DNA of 64,000 bases from SZUA-368 sp028533045 (lineage in GTDB: Bacteria > Spirochaetota > Spirochaetia > DSM-2461): the NCBI GenBank assembly GCA_050031985.1, contig JBNAIG010000028.1, forward strand, positions 137,162 to 201,161, in the 5' to 3' direction. The position numbers were made by a program, and so were the translations under genes. The notes under the pieces are model-generated. The model worked only from the letters and a program-made list of their open reading frames with translations, was not told the DNA's origin and searched no databases. This document shows positions 26,026 through 34,798 of this stretch, piece after piece; the stretch's first letter is position 1, and each line of letters begins with the position of its first letter.

Positions 26026-26279
26026 CCGAATTTTCCGAGCGTGTCATCCGCATCATAGCTGCTATTCCTCCCGGTGAAATCATGACCTACGGCGAAGTGT
26101 CCCGGGCCGCCGGAAGTGCTCGGGGGGCCCGCCAGGTTTCCCGTCTCCTCCACAGCTGTACCGGAAAATATGACCTCCCCTGGCACCGGGTGGTGGGAAA
26201 GGGCCCCCGCATATCCCTTCCCGGAGAGGGCGGTCTCATTCAACGAAAACTACTCGAAGAGGAGGGCGTTTTCCTGTGA
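26022..26279 (+). CDS. Alkyltransferase-like DNA-binding protein (ATL)
   Basis: 85 residues, only the DNA-binding domain of O6-alkylguanine transferases. The active-site motif P-C-H-R-V is P-W-H-R-V here: Trp replaces the alkyl-accepting Cys. That is the mark of ATL proteins (E. coli YbaZ, yeast Atl1), which bind alkylguanine and flag it for nucleotide excision repair without removing the alkyl group. The winged-helix part (Y-G-E-V-S-R-A-A-G ... A-R-Q-V-S-R-L-L) is intact. It starts with TTG, overlapping the FapA stop by four bases; GAGGAAAT is the ribosome-binding site. Confidence 0.88.
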   Translation: MTEFSERVIRIIAAIPPGEIMTYGEVSRAAGSARGARQVSRLLHSCTGKYDLPWHRVVGKGPRISLPGEGGLIQRKLLEEEGVFL

Positions 26280-27154
26280 AAATACCCAAGTTACTAACCG
26301 ACTATCTGCAAATTGTCCTGGGCTCCTTTCTTTTGGCTGCGGGATTTGTCTTTTTTATTAATCCCTACAAACTGGTTCCGGGAGGGCTCTTTGGTTTAGG
26401 CCTGGTCGTTCATAGCCTGATACCCTGGATAAGTGTGGGCGTTTTCTCCCTGGTCCTTAACATTCCCATTCTCCTTATAGGAATTCGGGTTTTAGGACCG
26501 AAATTCGGCCTAAAAACAGTGATAGGTCTGGTCCTTTCTTCCCTCTTTATGGATGGTTTAACCTACCTCGTAGGTGAGGACGATCCCTTGGGCCTGGGGC
26601 AGGATGTGCTGCTTTGTGCGATCTTTGGAGCTATCCTGATTGGAGCGGGAATAGGCCTGACTTTTAGGGCCCGGGCCACCTCCGGCGGAGTCGATGTAAT
26701 TTCCATGGTCATAGCCAAGTGGAGCCGCTACCCGGTGGATAAGGTGCTTGTAGTGGTCGATACGATTATTGTTCTCTCCGGTCTCATCGTTTTTCGCGAT
26801 TGGAAAACGCCCCTTTATTCCCTTTTAACCATTTACATAGTAGGCCGGGTCTTGGAAGTCGTTCTCATGGGGGGGGCAAGGAATAAGGCACTCTATATCT
26901 TCTCCGAGAAAAATGAAGAGATCCGAAAGTTTATAGTAAAGGATCTTGACCGGGGAGGCACCTTTTTTGAAGGGGCCGGTATGTTCTCCGGCGAGAAGAA
27001 GCAGGTTATTTTTACCATCCTCTCTCTGCGGGAAACGGCCATAATGAAGGAGATGATCCACTCCATTGATCCGGAAGCCTTTGTGGCTGTGGTGAATACT
27101 CATGAGATTTTAGGCGAGGGTTTCCACCCTCTTTCTGAACCGAACGGCATCTAG
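26276..27154 (+). CDS. YitT-family membrane protein (DUF161/DUF2179)
   Basis: 292 residues. Five or six membrane helices fill the first 200 residues, starting with L-G-S-F-L-L-A-A-G-F-V-F-F-I-N-P. The C-terminal cytoplasmic DUF2179 domain of about 80 residues follows (K-A-L-Y-I-F-S, then G-T-F-F-E-G-A-G-M-F-S-G). The family is widespread and its substrate is unknown. It starts with GTG overlapping the ATL stop by four bases, with GAGGAGGG upstream. Last gene of its operon; hairpins and a terminator follow. Confidence 0.85.
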   Translation: MKIPKLLTDYLQIVLGSFLLAAGFVFFINPYKLVPGGLFGLGLVVHSLIPWISVGVFSLVLNIPILLIGIRVLGPKFGLKTVIGLVLSSLFMDGLTYLVGEDDPLGLGQDVLLCAIFGAILIGAGIGLTFRARATSGGVDVISMVIAKWSRYPVDKVLVVVDTIIVLSGLIVFRDWKTPLYSLLTIYIVGRVLEVVLMGGARNKALYIFSEKNEEIRKFIVKDLDRGGTFFEGAGMFSGEKKQVIFTILSLRETAIMKEMIHSIDPEAFVAVVNTHEILGEGFHPLSEPNGI

Positions 27155-27173
27155 CACCGGGAGCGTCGTTGTC

Positions 27174-27228
27174 CGAGAAGTCTGAAATCCTCATGTACTT
27201 TTTGTACACTGCGGTTTCAGACTTCTCG
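27174..27228. repeat. Long imperfect palindrome downstream of yitT
   Basis: A perfect 14-bp arm pair, CGAGAAGTCTGAAA (27174-27187) and its complement (27215-27228), encloses a second pair TGTAC-TTTTT-GTACA (27194-27208). The whole forms a 55-base stem-loop with an internal mismatch. No T-run follows, so it is not a standard terminator. It may be a copy of a dispersed palindromic repeat. Confidence 0.6.
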
Positions 27229-27280
27229 AACGCCTAGCTCGCGGCACGATCTGCCGTTCTTGCACCGCGTTTGTGTTATT

Positions 27281-27304
27281 TGCCGAATCGCTTTGCTTTC
27301 GGCA
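27281..27304. repeat. Hairpin TGCCGAA / TTCGGCA
   Basis: A 7-bp stem encloses a loop containing TCGCTTTGCT. The loop is nearly the same as that of the terminator hairpin 33 bases downstream (TCGCTTCGCT). Confidence 0.5.
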
Positions 27305-27336
27305 GGATTTACGGTTTTTTTCACCGCTTTCTAGGG

Positions 27337-27367
27337 CACCCTATCGCTTCGCTTAGGGTGTTTTTTT
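27337..27367 (+). terminator. Intrinsic terminator after yitT
   Basis: CACCCTA (27337-27343), a 10-base loop, TAGGGTG (27354-27360) and seven T residues. This ends the fapA-ATL-yitT operon and insulates the Rrf2 promoter 43 bases downstream. Confidence 0.85.
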
Positions 27368-27409
27368 GTAAATACTAGCAAAAAGATAGTGAAAGTTGTG
27401 TTTTACCTC

Positions 27410-27438
27410 TTGCATCTTTTTTTTAGATATACTACTAA
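27410..27438 (+). promoter_or_regulatory. Promoter of the rrf2-cysK-metY operon
   Basis: TTGCAT (27410-27415), 17 bases, TACTAA (27433-27438). The -10 box lies inside a run of TACTA-type repeats (27373, 27431, 27450) that may be operators for the Rrf2 protein encoded just downstream. Confidence 0.5.
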
Positions 27439-27477
27439 TGGGATAGAGATACTAGTGATTCAGGTGGGGAGGTGGCT

Positions 27478-27909
27478 TTGAAACTGTCTGCTAAAACAAG
27501 ATATGCCGTGAGGTTGATGGTGAATTTGGCTCTGAACTATCGGCAGGGGCCTGTGCAATTGAACGAGATTTCCGCTAAGGAGGGAATCTCGGAGAAGTAT
27601 TTGGGCCAGATTGTCATTACTTTGCGGAGCGCCGGGCTGGTCAGGTCTGTGCGGGGAGCCAAGGGGGGATATCTCTTGGTAAACGATCCGTCAGAAGTCA
27701 GTCTTAAGGACATTGTTGAAATCATGGAAGGAGGTATGGACATTATAGACAAGTTTGAAAATGAAGAGAGCGGTAGTTCGGAGATGTGCATTACCAGCCA
27801 TGTGTGGGACAAGGTCGGCCGGGCGATAAATGAGGTACTGGAAAATATTAAGCTGAATGAGTTGGCCCATCGGGTTCAGGAAGAATCCCGGCCTATGTAT
27901 TTTATATAA
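27478..27909 (+). CDS. Rrf2-family transcriptional regulator (CymR/IscR-like)
   Basis: 143 residues from the TTG at 27478, chosen because GGGGAGG lies 5 bases upstream and the family usually begins M-K-L-S-x-K; a GTG at 27472 would add two residues. The winged helix covers about 5-80, with G-I-S-E-K-Y-L-G-Q-I as recognition helix and R-G-A-K-G-G-Y as wing. Only one Cys (M-C-I, near 105) is visible, so an IscR-type [2Fe-2S] cluster with three Cys is unlikely. It heads an operon with cysK and metY, so it probably represses sulfur assimilation as CymR does, perhaps with CysK as partner. Confidence 0.85.
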   Translation: MKLSAKTRYAVRLMVNLALNYRQGPVQLNEISAKEGISEKYLGQIVITLRSAGLVRSVRGAKGGYLLVNDPSEVSLKDIVEIMEGGMDIIDKFENEESGSSEMCITSHVWDKVGRAINEVLENIKLNELAHRVQEESRPMYFI

Positions 27910-27931
27910 ACCTGAGATCAGGAGGAAAATT

Positions 27932-28858
27932 ATGAAACGTAATATAGCGGATAACATAAGCGAACTGGTGGGAAATACTCCGCTGGTTCGATTAAATAAG
28001 GTAAGTGAAGAAGCGGAAATTCTTCTTAAATTGGAAACTTTTAATCCCATGAGCAGTGTTAAGGACAGGATTGGGAAGAATATGATAGAAGCGGCGGAGA
28101 AGAGCGGCGCCCTTAAGCCGGGGGCCACCCTTATTGAGCCTACCAGCGGGAATACGGGTATAGCCCTGGCCTTCCTTTCCGCCCAGCGGGGGTATAAGCT
28201 GATTTTGACTATGCCCGAATCGATGAGTCAGGAGCGGCGGAAGCTGTTAAAGGCCCTGGGGGCCGAGCTCTACCTGACTCCCGCCGGCGGGGGAATGAAA
28301 GCGGCCATAGACAAGGCCACCGAGTTGAATAAGGAGATTCCCGGTTCCCTTATCCTCCAGCAGTTTGAGAATCCGGCCAACCCCGATGTTCACCGTAAGA
28401 CGACCGCCCTGGAGATCTGGGAAGATACGGGAGGCCAGGTGGACATCTTTATCGCCGGTGTGGGAACGGGCGGGACCGTAACCGGTGTTTCGGAGATCTT
28501 GAAGGAGAAGAACCCCGATCTTAAAGCCTATGCGGTGGAGCCGGTGGCATCGCCGGTACTTTCCGGGGGAAAGCCTGGCCCCCATAAGATTCAGGGAATC
28601 GGAGCGGGCTTTGTCCCCGGGGTTCTCAATACTAAAATCTACGATGAAGTGTTAAAAATCCCCGCCGAGGAAGCGGGAGAGACAGCACGCAAGCTGGCCC
28701 GGGAAGAGGGTATCCTTGTGGGTATCTCCGCCGGGGCCAATGTCAGGGCCGCCCAGATACTTGCGGCGCGGCCGGAAAACAGGGGTAAGACCATTGTCAC
28801 CATAGGATGTGACACGGGCGAGCGTTACCTGAGTACTTGGCTTTTTGAAGAAGCTTAA
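27932..28858 (+). CDS. cysK: Cysteine synthase A (O-acetylserine sulfhydrylase)
   Basis: 308 residues. Makes cysteine from O-acetylserine and sulfide. The PLP lysine is in S-S-V-K-D-R-I, with the substrate loop T-S-G-N-T-G-I-A and the phosphate-binding G-V-G-T-G-G-T. The start is set at 27932 by AGGAGGAAAATT directly upstream; the frame is open for 25 more codons into the rrf2 gene. In Firmicutes CysK binds CymR; the gene order here is consistent with that but does not prove it. Confidence 0.95.
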   Translation: MKRNIADNISELVGNTPLVRLNKVSEEAEILLKLETFNPMSSVKDRIGKNMIEAAEKSGALKPGATLIEPTSGNTGIALAFLSAQRGYKLILTMPESMSQERRKLLKALGAELYLTPAGGGMKAAIDKATELNKEIPGSLILQQFENPANPDVHRKTTALEIWEDTGGQVDIFIAGVGTGGTVTGVSEILKEKNPDLKAYAVEPVASPVLSGGKPGPHKIQGIGAGFVPGVLNTKIYDEVLKIPAEEAGETARKLAREEGILVGISAGANVRAAQILAARPENRGKTIVTIGCDTGERYLSTWLFEEA

Positions 28859-28870
28859 GGAGTTAAAATT

Positions 28871-30151
28871 ATGAGTGATAAACAACTATTTGAAACCATA
28901 GCCCTTCACGGAGGGCAGACTATAGACGGCACAAAATCCCGGGGCGTACCTATTCACAGAACCAGCGCCTATCTTTTTGATTCGGCCGAACATGCCCAAA
29001 ATCTTTTTGCCCTTAAGGAACTGGGGAATATTTATACCCGCCTGGGCAACCCTACCCAGGACGTACTGGAGCAGAGAGTAGCTGCCCTGGAAGGGGGTGC
29101 CGCCGCCCTGGCCCTGGCTTCCGGAACAAATGCCATTTTTTACACGATTATTAATATCTGTAACAGCGGAGACGAAGTGGTGGCCAGCCGGAAACTCTAC
29201 GGTGGAACCTATACCATGTTCAGTGAAATTCTGCCCCAGTTCGGCATAACCGTCCGCTTTGTGGACCCCTCCGACAGGGAGGCCGTCAAAGGAGCCATTA
29301 ACGAAAAAACCCGCGTCCTTTATAGCGAAACCATCGGGAATCCCTCCCTTGACCTGCTCGACCTGAAAGCCTGGGGGGCCATTGCGAAAGAAGCGGAAAT
29401 CCCCTTTGTGGTGGACTCCACCTTTACCACCCCCTATCTGTTAAGACCGATTGAGCACGGGGCCCACATCGTCATTCACTCCCTTACCAAGTGGATCGGC
29501 GGTCACGGTACGGCCATAGGGGGAATCGTGGTGGACTCGGGAACCTTTAACTGGCAGAACCCCAAATTCAGCCTCTATAACGAGCCCGACGGAGGCTATC
29601 ACGGTCTGCGATTTGCCCATGATCTGGGGGCCCTGAATCCCATCGCCTTTATCCTTCGCATGAGGGTGGTCCCCCTGAGAAACCTGGGTGGCTCCATCGC
29701 GCCGGACAACTGCTGGTTCTTCCTGCAGGGGTTGGAAACCCTCTCTTTGAGGATGGAACGTCACTCGCAGAATGCCCTTGAAGTAGCCCGTTTCCTCAAG
29801 AATCACCCCAAGGTTGCCTGGGTGCGTTATCCCGGACTGGAAGGTGATCCGGGTAAGGCTCTGGCCGACGAACTCCTTCCCAACGGAGCGGGAGGCATGG
29901 TCGTATTCGGTATTAAGTCCGGCCGGGAAGGGGGACAGAAGTTCATCGAAAGTCTCAACCTCTTCTCCCATGTGGCCAATGTGGGCGACGCGAAAAGCCT
30001 TGCCATCCACCCCGCTTCAACCACTCACTCCCAATTGAGCGAAGAGGATCTGGAAAAGGGCGGCATTAAGGCAGATCTGATTCGCCTTTCCATTGGAATT
30101 GAGAATATCGCCGATATTAAGGCTGATTTAAACCAGGCACTGGAGGGCTAG
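28871..30151 (+). CDS. metY: O-acetylhomoserine sulfhydrylase (homocysteine synthase)
   Basis: 426 residues, the length of MetY rather than the shorter MetB/MetC. Makes homocysteine from O-acetylhomoserine and sulfide. PLP-binding Lys is in H-S-L-T-K-W-I-G-G-H-G, and Y-T-R-L-G-N-P-T is the Cys/Met-metabolism signature. It follows cysK by 12 bases with AAGGAG before the ATG, so the operon controls both sulfide-fixing steps. Its stop codon touches the first unit of a 22-bp tandem repeat array. Confidence 0.93.
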   Translation: MSDKQLFETIALHGGQTIDGTKSRGVPIHRTSAYLFDSAEHAQNLFALKELGNIYTRLGNPTQDVLEQRVAALEGGAAALALASGTNAIFYTIINICNSGDEVVASRKLYGGTYTMFSEILPQFGITVRFVDPSDREAVKGAINEKTRVLYSETIGNPSLDLLDLKAWGAIAKEAEIPFVVDSTFTTPYLLRPIEHGAHIVIHSLTKWIGGHGTAIGGIVVDSGTFNWQNPKFSLYNEPDGGYHGLRFAHDLGALNPIAFILRMRVVPLRNLGGSIAPDNCWFFLQGLETLSLRMERHSQNALEVARFLKNHPKVAWVRYPGLEGDPGKALADELLPNGAGGMVVFGIKSGREGGQKFIESLNLFSHVANVGDAKSLAIHPASTTHSQLSEEDLEKGGIKADLIRLSIGIENIADIKADLNQALEG

Positions 30152-30395
30152 TCGACCGAGGAGGGGCGTTCCCTCGTCGACAGAGCATCGTTCCCTCGCC
30201 GACTGAGCGTCGTTCCCTCGTCGACCGAGCATCGTTTTCTTGTCGACTGAGCGTCGTTCCCTCGTCGACCGAGCATCGTTCCCTCGCCGACAGAGCGCCG
30301 TTCCCTCGGCGACCGAACAGCGTCCCCTCGCCGACAGAGCATCGTTCCCTCGCCGACCGAGTGTCGTTACCTCGCCGACTGAACAGCGTTCCCTC
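30151..30395. repeat. Array of eleven 22-bp tandem repeats
   Basis: Consensus GYCGACNGAGCRTCGTTCCCTC. The first unit is 25 bases, and ten units of exactly 22 bases follow (30176-30395), with point differences between units. Two neighbouring units can pair as GTCGAC-GAG with CTC-GTCGAC, so the array could fold into a row of hairpins. A 22-base unit shifts frame each time, so it is not protein coding. There are no spacers, so it is not a CRISPR array. Confidence 0.95.
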
Positions 30396-30399
30396 GGCG

Positions 30400-30437
30400 A
30401 AAAAAATCCCCCGACCCGCTTTTGCGGACCGAGGGAT
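30400..30437 (-). terminator. Intrinsic terminator of the HU-like gene
   Basis: On the minus strand a stem starting with ATCCCTCGGTCCGC and a tetraloop-like AAAA are followed by the other arm (GCGGGTCGGGGGAT, with mismatches) and seven T residues. It lies between the HU-like gene and the tandem repeats. Confidence 0.75.
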
Positions 30438-30455
30438 GGGAAGGCGGCAAGCCTG

Positions 30456-31151
30456 TTATATCACAGAAATCAGATTTTCATACTCCAGGGTATTGCGGGC
30501 TTTGGCCTTTATCACATTCACCGTTAGTTTGTACTTTCCCCTTTCCAAATCGGCGGGAAGGGAGAAAAGAATGCTTCTTTCGCTGTGGTTGAATATCTTC
30601 GCCGCAGGGATAGATTCATCGCTCCCTTCCTTCTGCAGCAGAACCTCCGGGGGTTCCAGAGAGAGAAGGTTCCGGCCCTTAAGTTCCACTATACCCCCAG
30701 CCGGGAAAGATTCCCCTATGGACCAGCTGTCGTAGTCAAAGAGATACTCAATCTGTTTAAGTTCTTCTTTCACCCCAATCTTTGTCAGTTCGGAACTCTG
30801 GAGGATATCTTCCCTAAACTCTTTGGAAGGATTCATATTCAGGATTACTTTGTGGCGGTCCCGGTCAAACTCGTCGTCGGCGGAGTTAAAGCCGCCCCGA
30901 ATACCCGGTTGGATTTTAAAGAGATCCATGATAATCGGGTTTCCCGAAAGGGATTCTTCCTTAACGGTCTCTTTCATAAGATTAAGAACCACCAGAATAT
31001 CCTGATAGGTTACGGTGGTATTCTTCTTCATCATACGATTGATGATGTCCTCCTGCCAGAGGGTTTCCTTCCGCGCCACCCGGGCCATGTAGGGGGAGCC
31101 GTTTTCTGTTGCCAGGGGATTTTTTCTCAAATAGTAATTCATCTTGGTCAT
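30456..31151 (-). CDS. HU-like DNA-binding protein with DUF4469-type C-terminal domain
   Basis: 231 residues. The N-terminal half (about 1-125) follows the HU-related pattern seen in larger Bacteroidetes and spirochaete proteins: Y-M-A-R-V, a helix E-D-I-I-N-R-M-M-K-K, T-Y-Q-D-I-L-V-V-L-N and a late D-R-D-R-H-K-V-I-L-N. The C-terminal half resembles an Ig-like DUF4469 domain (G-G-I-V-E-L-K-G-R-N, then G-K-Y-K-L-T-V). It probably binds DNA as a dimer. AAAGGAG precedes the ATG. Its own terminator and the tandem repeats lie directly downstream. Confidence 0.7.
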   Translation of the reverse strand: MTKMNYYLRKNPLATENGSPYMARVARKETLWQEDIINRMMKKNTTVTYQDILVVLNLMKETVKEESLSGNPIIMDLFKIQPGIRGGFNSADDEFDRDRHKVILNMNPSKEFREDILQSSELTKIGVKEELKQIEYLFDYDSWSIGESFPAGGIVELKGRNLLSLEPPEVLLQKEGSDESIPAAKIFNHSERSILFSLPADLERGKYKLTVNVIKAKARNTLEYENLISVI

Positions 31152-31246
31152 TTTGATTCTCCTTTAGGGTTCTGTCCTTACCCTATACCTACTAGAGAAG
31201 AGGCAAAAATGTCCCCAAATTGTGAAAAAAAATGAAAAAAAGTTTC

Positions 31247-31692
31247 CTAGACCGGTATATTCGCCTCAATCACCTTGCCCATACTGATTCTTTCTTCCTC
31301 ACGGTAGCCGTTCTTGCGGTAGAATTCCCGAACTCCTTCGTTGGAACTCAAAATCTGCAGATTGATTTTACAGCAGCCCTTTTGGGTCAGGAGAGCCTCC
31401 ATCCCTTCCAAAAGCTCACTTCCCAGACGCTTTTCCCGCTTCCCGGGAGAAACGGCCAGGGAATAAATCCAACCCCGATGCCCGTCGTAACCTCCCATAA
31501 CGCTGCCCACAATATGTCCCGCCTCTTCGGCGACCAAAAGTAGCCCGTCCTTCTGTTCAAGCTTGTTATTCAGGGAAAACTCCGGATCATTCCGCTTGTC
31601 CGAATAGCCAAACACCTCCGTCCAGAGTCGGATTAACTGCTCTCTATCCCTATCATCTTTATAGTCTCTTATACTCAATAGGTCCCCCATCC

Positions 31693-31696
<4 letters not shown>
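31247..31696 (-). CDS. GNAT-family N-acetyltransferase
   Basis: 149 residues. The acetyl-CoA loop is visible in L-A-V-S-P-G-K-R-E-K-R-L-G-S (about 83-96), and G-C-C-K-I-N-L-Q-I and the closing F-Y-R-K-N-G-Y-R-E-E are typical GNAT elements. It resembles YpeA-like acetyltransferases; the acceptor is unknown. It starts with GTG overlapping the galM stop by four bases, preceded by AAGAGGAAAGAGG. Confidence 0.85.
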
Positions 31697-32763
<1,067 letters not shown>

Positions 32764-32820
32764 AGGAACGCCTCCAAAGGGGATAAAACCGACAAATCGG
32801 CCTGGTAAATTGTATCAGAC

Positions 32821-32849
32821 TTGATCCTATGGGGGAAGATGCCGATACT
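32821..32849 (+). promoter_or_regulatory. Predicted promoter of the ankyrin-repeat gene
   Basis: TTGATC (32821-32826), 17 bases, GATACT (32844-32849). The ATG follows 13 bases later; AGAGAAG is a weak ribosome-binding site. Confidence 0.4.
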
Positions 32850-32862
32850 CAGAGAAGACACT

Positions 32863-34089
32863 ATGAAAAAAGCCTTTTTACTTATTACCATGTATATAGT
32901 TGGCTTCTCCCTTTTTGCCTCTGCGGAGATTGACCTGTTCACCGCTCTTATGGAGCAGGACTGGCTGGGGGCGGAGAAGATCCTCGACCGCTATCCCCGT
33001 CTTCTGGAAAAGCAGGGAGAGGAGGAGCTGGACGTGGACATCATGGGGAAGACCCCTTTGACGTTTACCCTGGAATACGGAATGGACCACATGACCGTTT
33101 GCCTCCTTGATTACGGGGCGGCCACGGAAACGGTGGACAGTATGGGATGGACCCCCCTCATGGTGGCCGCCTATCTGGGGAATGTGAACATGGTGGAGGA
33201 GCTGCTTCAGAGAGGGGCGGAGGTAGAAGTTTTTGAGAGCCAAGGCTTATCTCCTCTTGCCCTGGCCGTAGGAGCCTGCCGTTTTGAGGCGGCCGATCTT
33301 CTTCTGGAAAAGGGTGCCAACCTCTACGGCCCCATCCCCGAAGCGGAACCCATCGTCCAGTCCATCTACGAGAGTAAAATCAACCTAAGAGAAGGGCTTC
33401 GCATTTTGGATGTGGGAGCCCCGGCCTATCCTCTCTTTTCGGGTATTGAAAAGGGGGAGTTTTCCTTTGTTAGAACCGTCCTGCTTCAAGGGATGAATCC
33501 GAATCTTCCCGACAGTCAGGGGGTGACTCCTCTTATGTTGGCCGCCTCTCTGGAAGAGCCCTATATGACCGAACTTCTGGTGGATATGGGGGCTGACTTG
33601 AATGTACAGAGCAAAGAGGGGCTTTCTTCCCTGGCCATTGCTCTCTATTTGGGCCGGGAAAGAAATACGGAGCATCTCCTTAAGGGGGGAGCCGATGTGA
33701 ATAGCGGTCGAATTCTGACCGATTCACCCCTCTATTACGGTCTTATTGGCGGTGAAGGCCGTCTTGTGGCGGAACTGGTAAATGAGGGTGCCACCGTAAC
33801 CCGTCGGGACGGGGAGGGGCGAACGGCCCTTATGTACGCCGCCTTTCTGGGGGATTGGCTCTCTGTGCAGTCCCTTCTGGAGGGGGGCGCCCGGGCTTCC
33901 GCCCTGGACAAAAATGACAAGGGTGTTATTTACTATGCCATGACCGGCTACCTGATGACAGGGGGCGAGAATTACTATACTATTATTGACCGACTGATAG
34001 CGGAAGGAGCGGAGAGTCGGGAATACCTTCCCATGGCGGGGGGAGACAGGAAATTCTATGAACTCCTGGAAGCCCGCTGGCGCTCTTGA
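32863..34089 (+). CDS. Exported ankyrin-repeat protein
   Basis: 408 residues. A signal peptide (to about residue 22, L-F-A-S-A-E) is followed by ten or so ankyrin repeats of about 33 residues; the pattern G-x-T-P-L-M-x-A-A-x-x-G is clear in G-W-T-P-L-M-V-A-A-Y-L-G, G-V-T-P-L-M-L-A-A-S and G-R-T-A-L-M-Y-A-A-F-L-G. It is likely a periplasmic protein-binding scaffold; the partner is unknown. An in-frame TTG at 32821 would spoil the signal peptide. Confidence 0.85.
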   Translation: MKKAFLLITMYIVGFSLFASAEIDLFTALMEQDWLGAEKILDRYPRLLEKQGEEELDVDIMGKTPLTFTLEYGMDHMTVCLLDYGAATETVDSMGWTPLMVAAYLGNVNMVEELLQRGAEVEVFESQGLSPLALAVGACRFEAADLLLEKGANLYGPIPEAEPIVQSIYESKINLREGLRILDVGAPAYPLFSGIEKGEFSFVRTVLLQGMNPNLPDSQGVTPLMLAASLEEPYMTELLVDMGADLNVQSKEGLSSLAIALYLGRERNTEHLLKGGADVNSGRILTDSPLYYGLIGGEGRLVAELVNEGATVTRRDGEGRTALMYAAFLGDWLSVQSLLEGGARASALDKNDKGVIYYAMTGYLMTGGENYYTIIDRLIAEGAESREYLPMAGGDRKFYELLEARWRS

Positions 34090-34108
34090 CGGAAGGGGAA
34101 GATAATAG

Positions 34109-34717
34109 ATGAATCTACGAAAGAAAGTTATTAAGTCCAAGGATAACGACTACGAAAAGATGGGCGGAGCGGTGGAAGCCATGAGAAATGTGGTGCGCCA
34201 CTTTAGAACCGGAACCCTTCCCAATGACGAATTTTCCCTGGAAGATTTAAAGGCTTACACAACTCATATTATTGATATTCAGGAAGAGGACGGTACCTGG
34301 ACCGTTTCTGCCGATGCGAAACAGCTGGCGGAGGACGAGAAGATCGAATTTCTTAGCTATCCCACTTTTATTGGCCTATGCACCTTGGTTATGGCCGATG
34401 AATACCTGCCCGGAGGGGACTTCCCCGGCCGGGAAGAGGCCTTGCGAAAGGGCTTTGCCGCTCTCAAGCTGGAAGGTTACGGAGAGGACTCCCTCTTTCA
34501 GATGATAGAGATGATAATCATTCTTATAGAAGCAGCCGTTCCTCCCTGGCTTAAGGATCGCCGCTCCGACGAAGTCTATAACAACGCAGCCCTCAAGCTT
34601 ATCTCCTTTAGGGACAAGCTGCAGAGCCGTCTTGATGCGGGGGATACGATTCTCTCCTTTGGGGGGGATTACCGGGAAATCTTTGAACTGGTTACCTCGG
34701 GACTCTCCGTTCTCTAG
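34109..34717 (+). CDS. Hypothetical acidic cytoplasmic protein
   Basis: 202 residues, not recognised. No signal peptide or membrane segment. The N-terminal part (about 30-75) contains L-E-D-L-K-A-Y-T-T-H-I-I-D and W-T-V-S-A-D-A-K; the rest is mostly helical with one hydrophobic helix (M-I-E-M-I-I-I-L-I-E-A). GGAAGGGGAAG precedes the ATG. It follows the ankyrin gene by 19 bases and may be co-transcribed. Confidence 0.6.
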   Translation: MNLRKKVIKSKDNDYEKMGGAVEAMRNVVRHFRTGTLPNDEFSLEDLKAYTTHIIDIQEEDGTWTVSADAKQLAEDEKIEFLSYPTFIGLCTLVMADEYLPGGDFPGREEALRKGFAALKLEGYGEDSLFQMIEMIIILIEAAVPPWLKDRRSDEVYNNAALKLISFRDKLQSRLDAGDTILSFGGDYREIFELVTSGLSVL

Positions 34718-34787
34718 GCTGTTATGTCCCGTGTCGATTCCGGCCGGGACTCAAAATAAAATACTGGTCCATTTTAAGAAGCCGGGG

Positions 34788-34793
34788 TATAAT
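34788..34793 (+). promoter_or_regulatory. -10 box of the DUF4230-like gene, leaderless geometry
   Basis: TATAAT lies 5 bases before the ATG at 34799; no ribosome-binding site and only a weak -35 candidate (CTGGTC, 18 bases upstream). Confidence 0.45.
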
Positions 34794-34798
34794 GACCC

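Noticed and set aside
27174..27304. Possible tRNA or known small RNA
   Set aside because: Stems do not fit a cloverleaf and no T-loop or CCA end is seen.
30148..30342. 64-codon open frame on the minus strand
   Set aside because: It is only a reading of the 22-bp repeats, whose unit shifts frame each time; no family resemblance and no ribosome-binding site.
30151..30395. Possible CRISPR array
   Set aside because: Units are directly adjacent with no unique spacers, and no cas gene is near.
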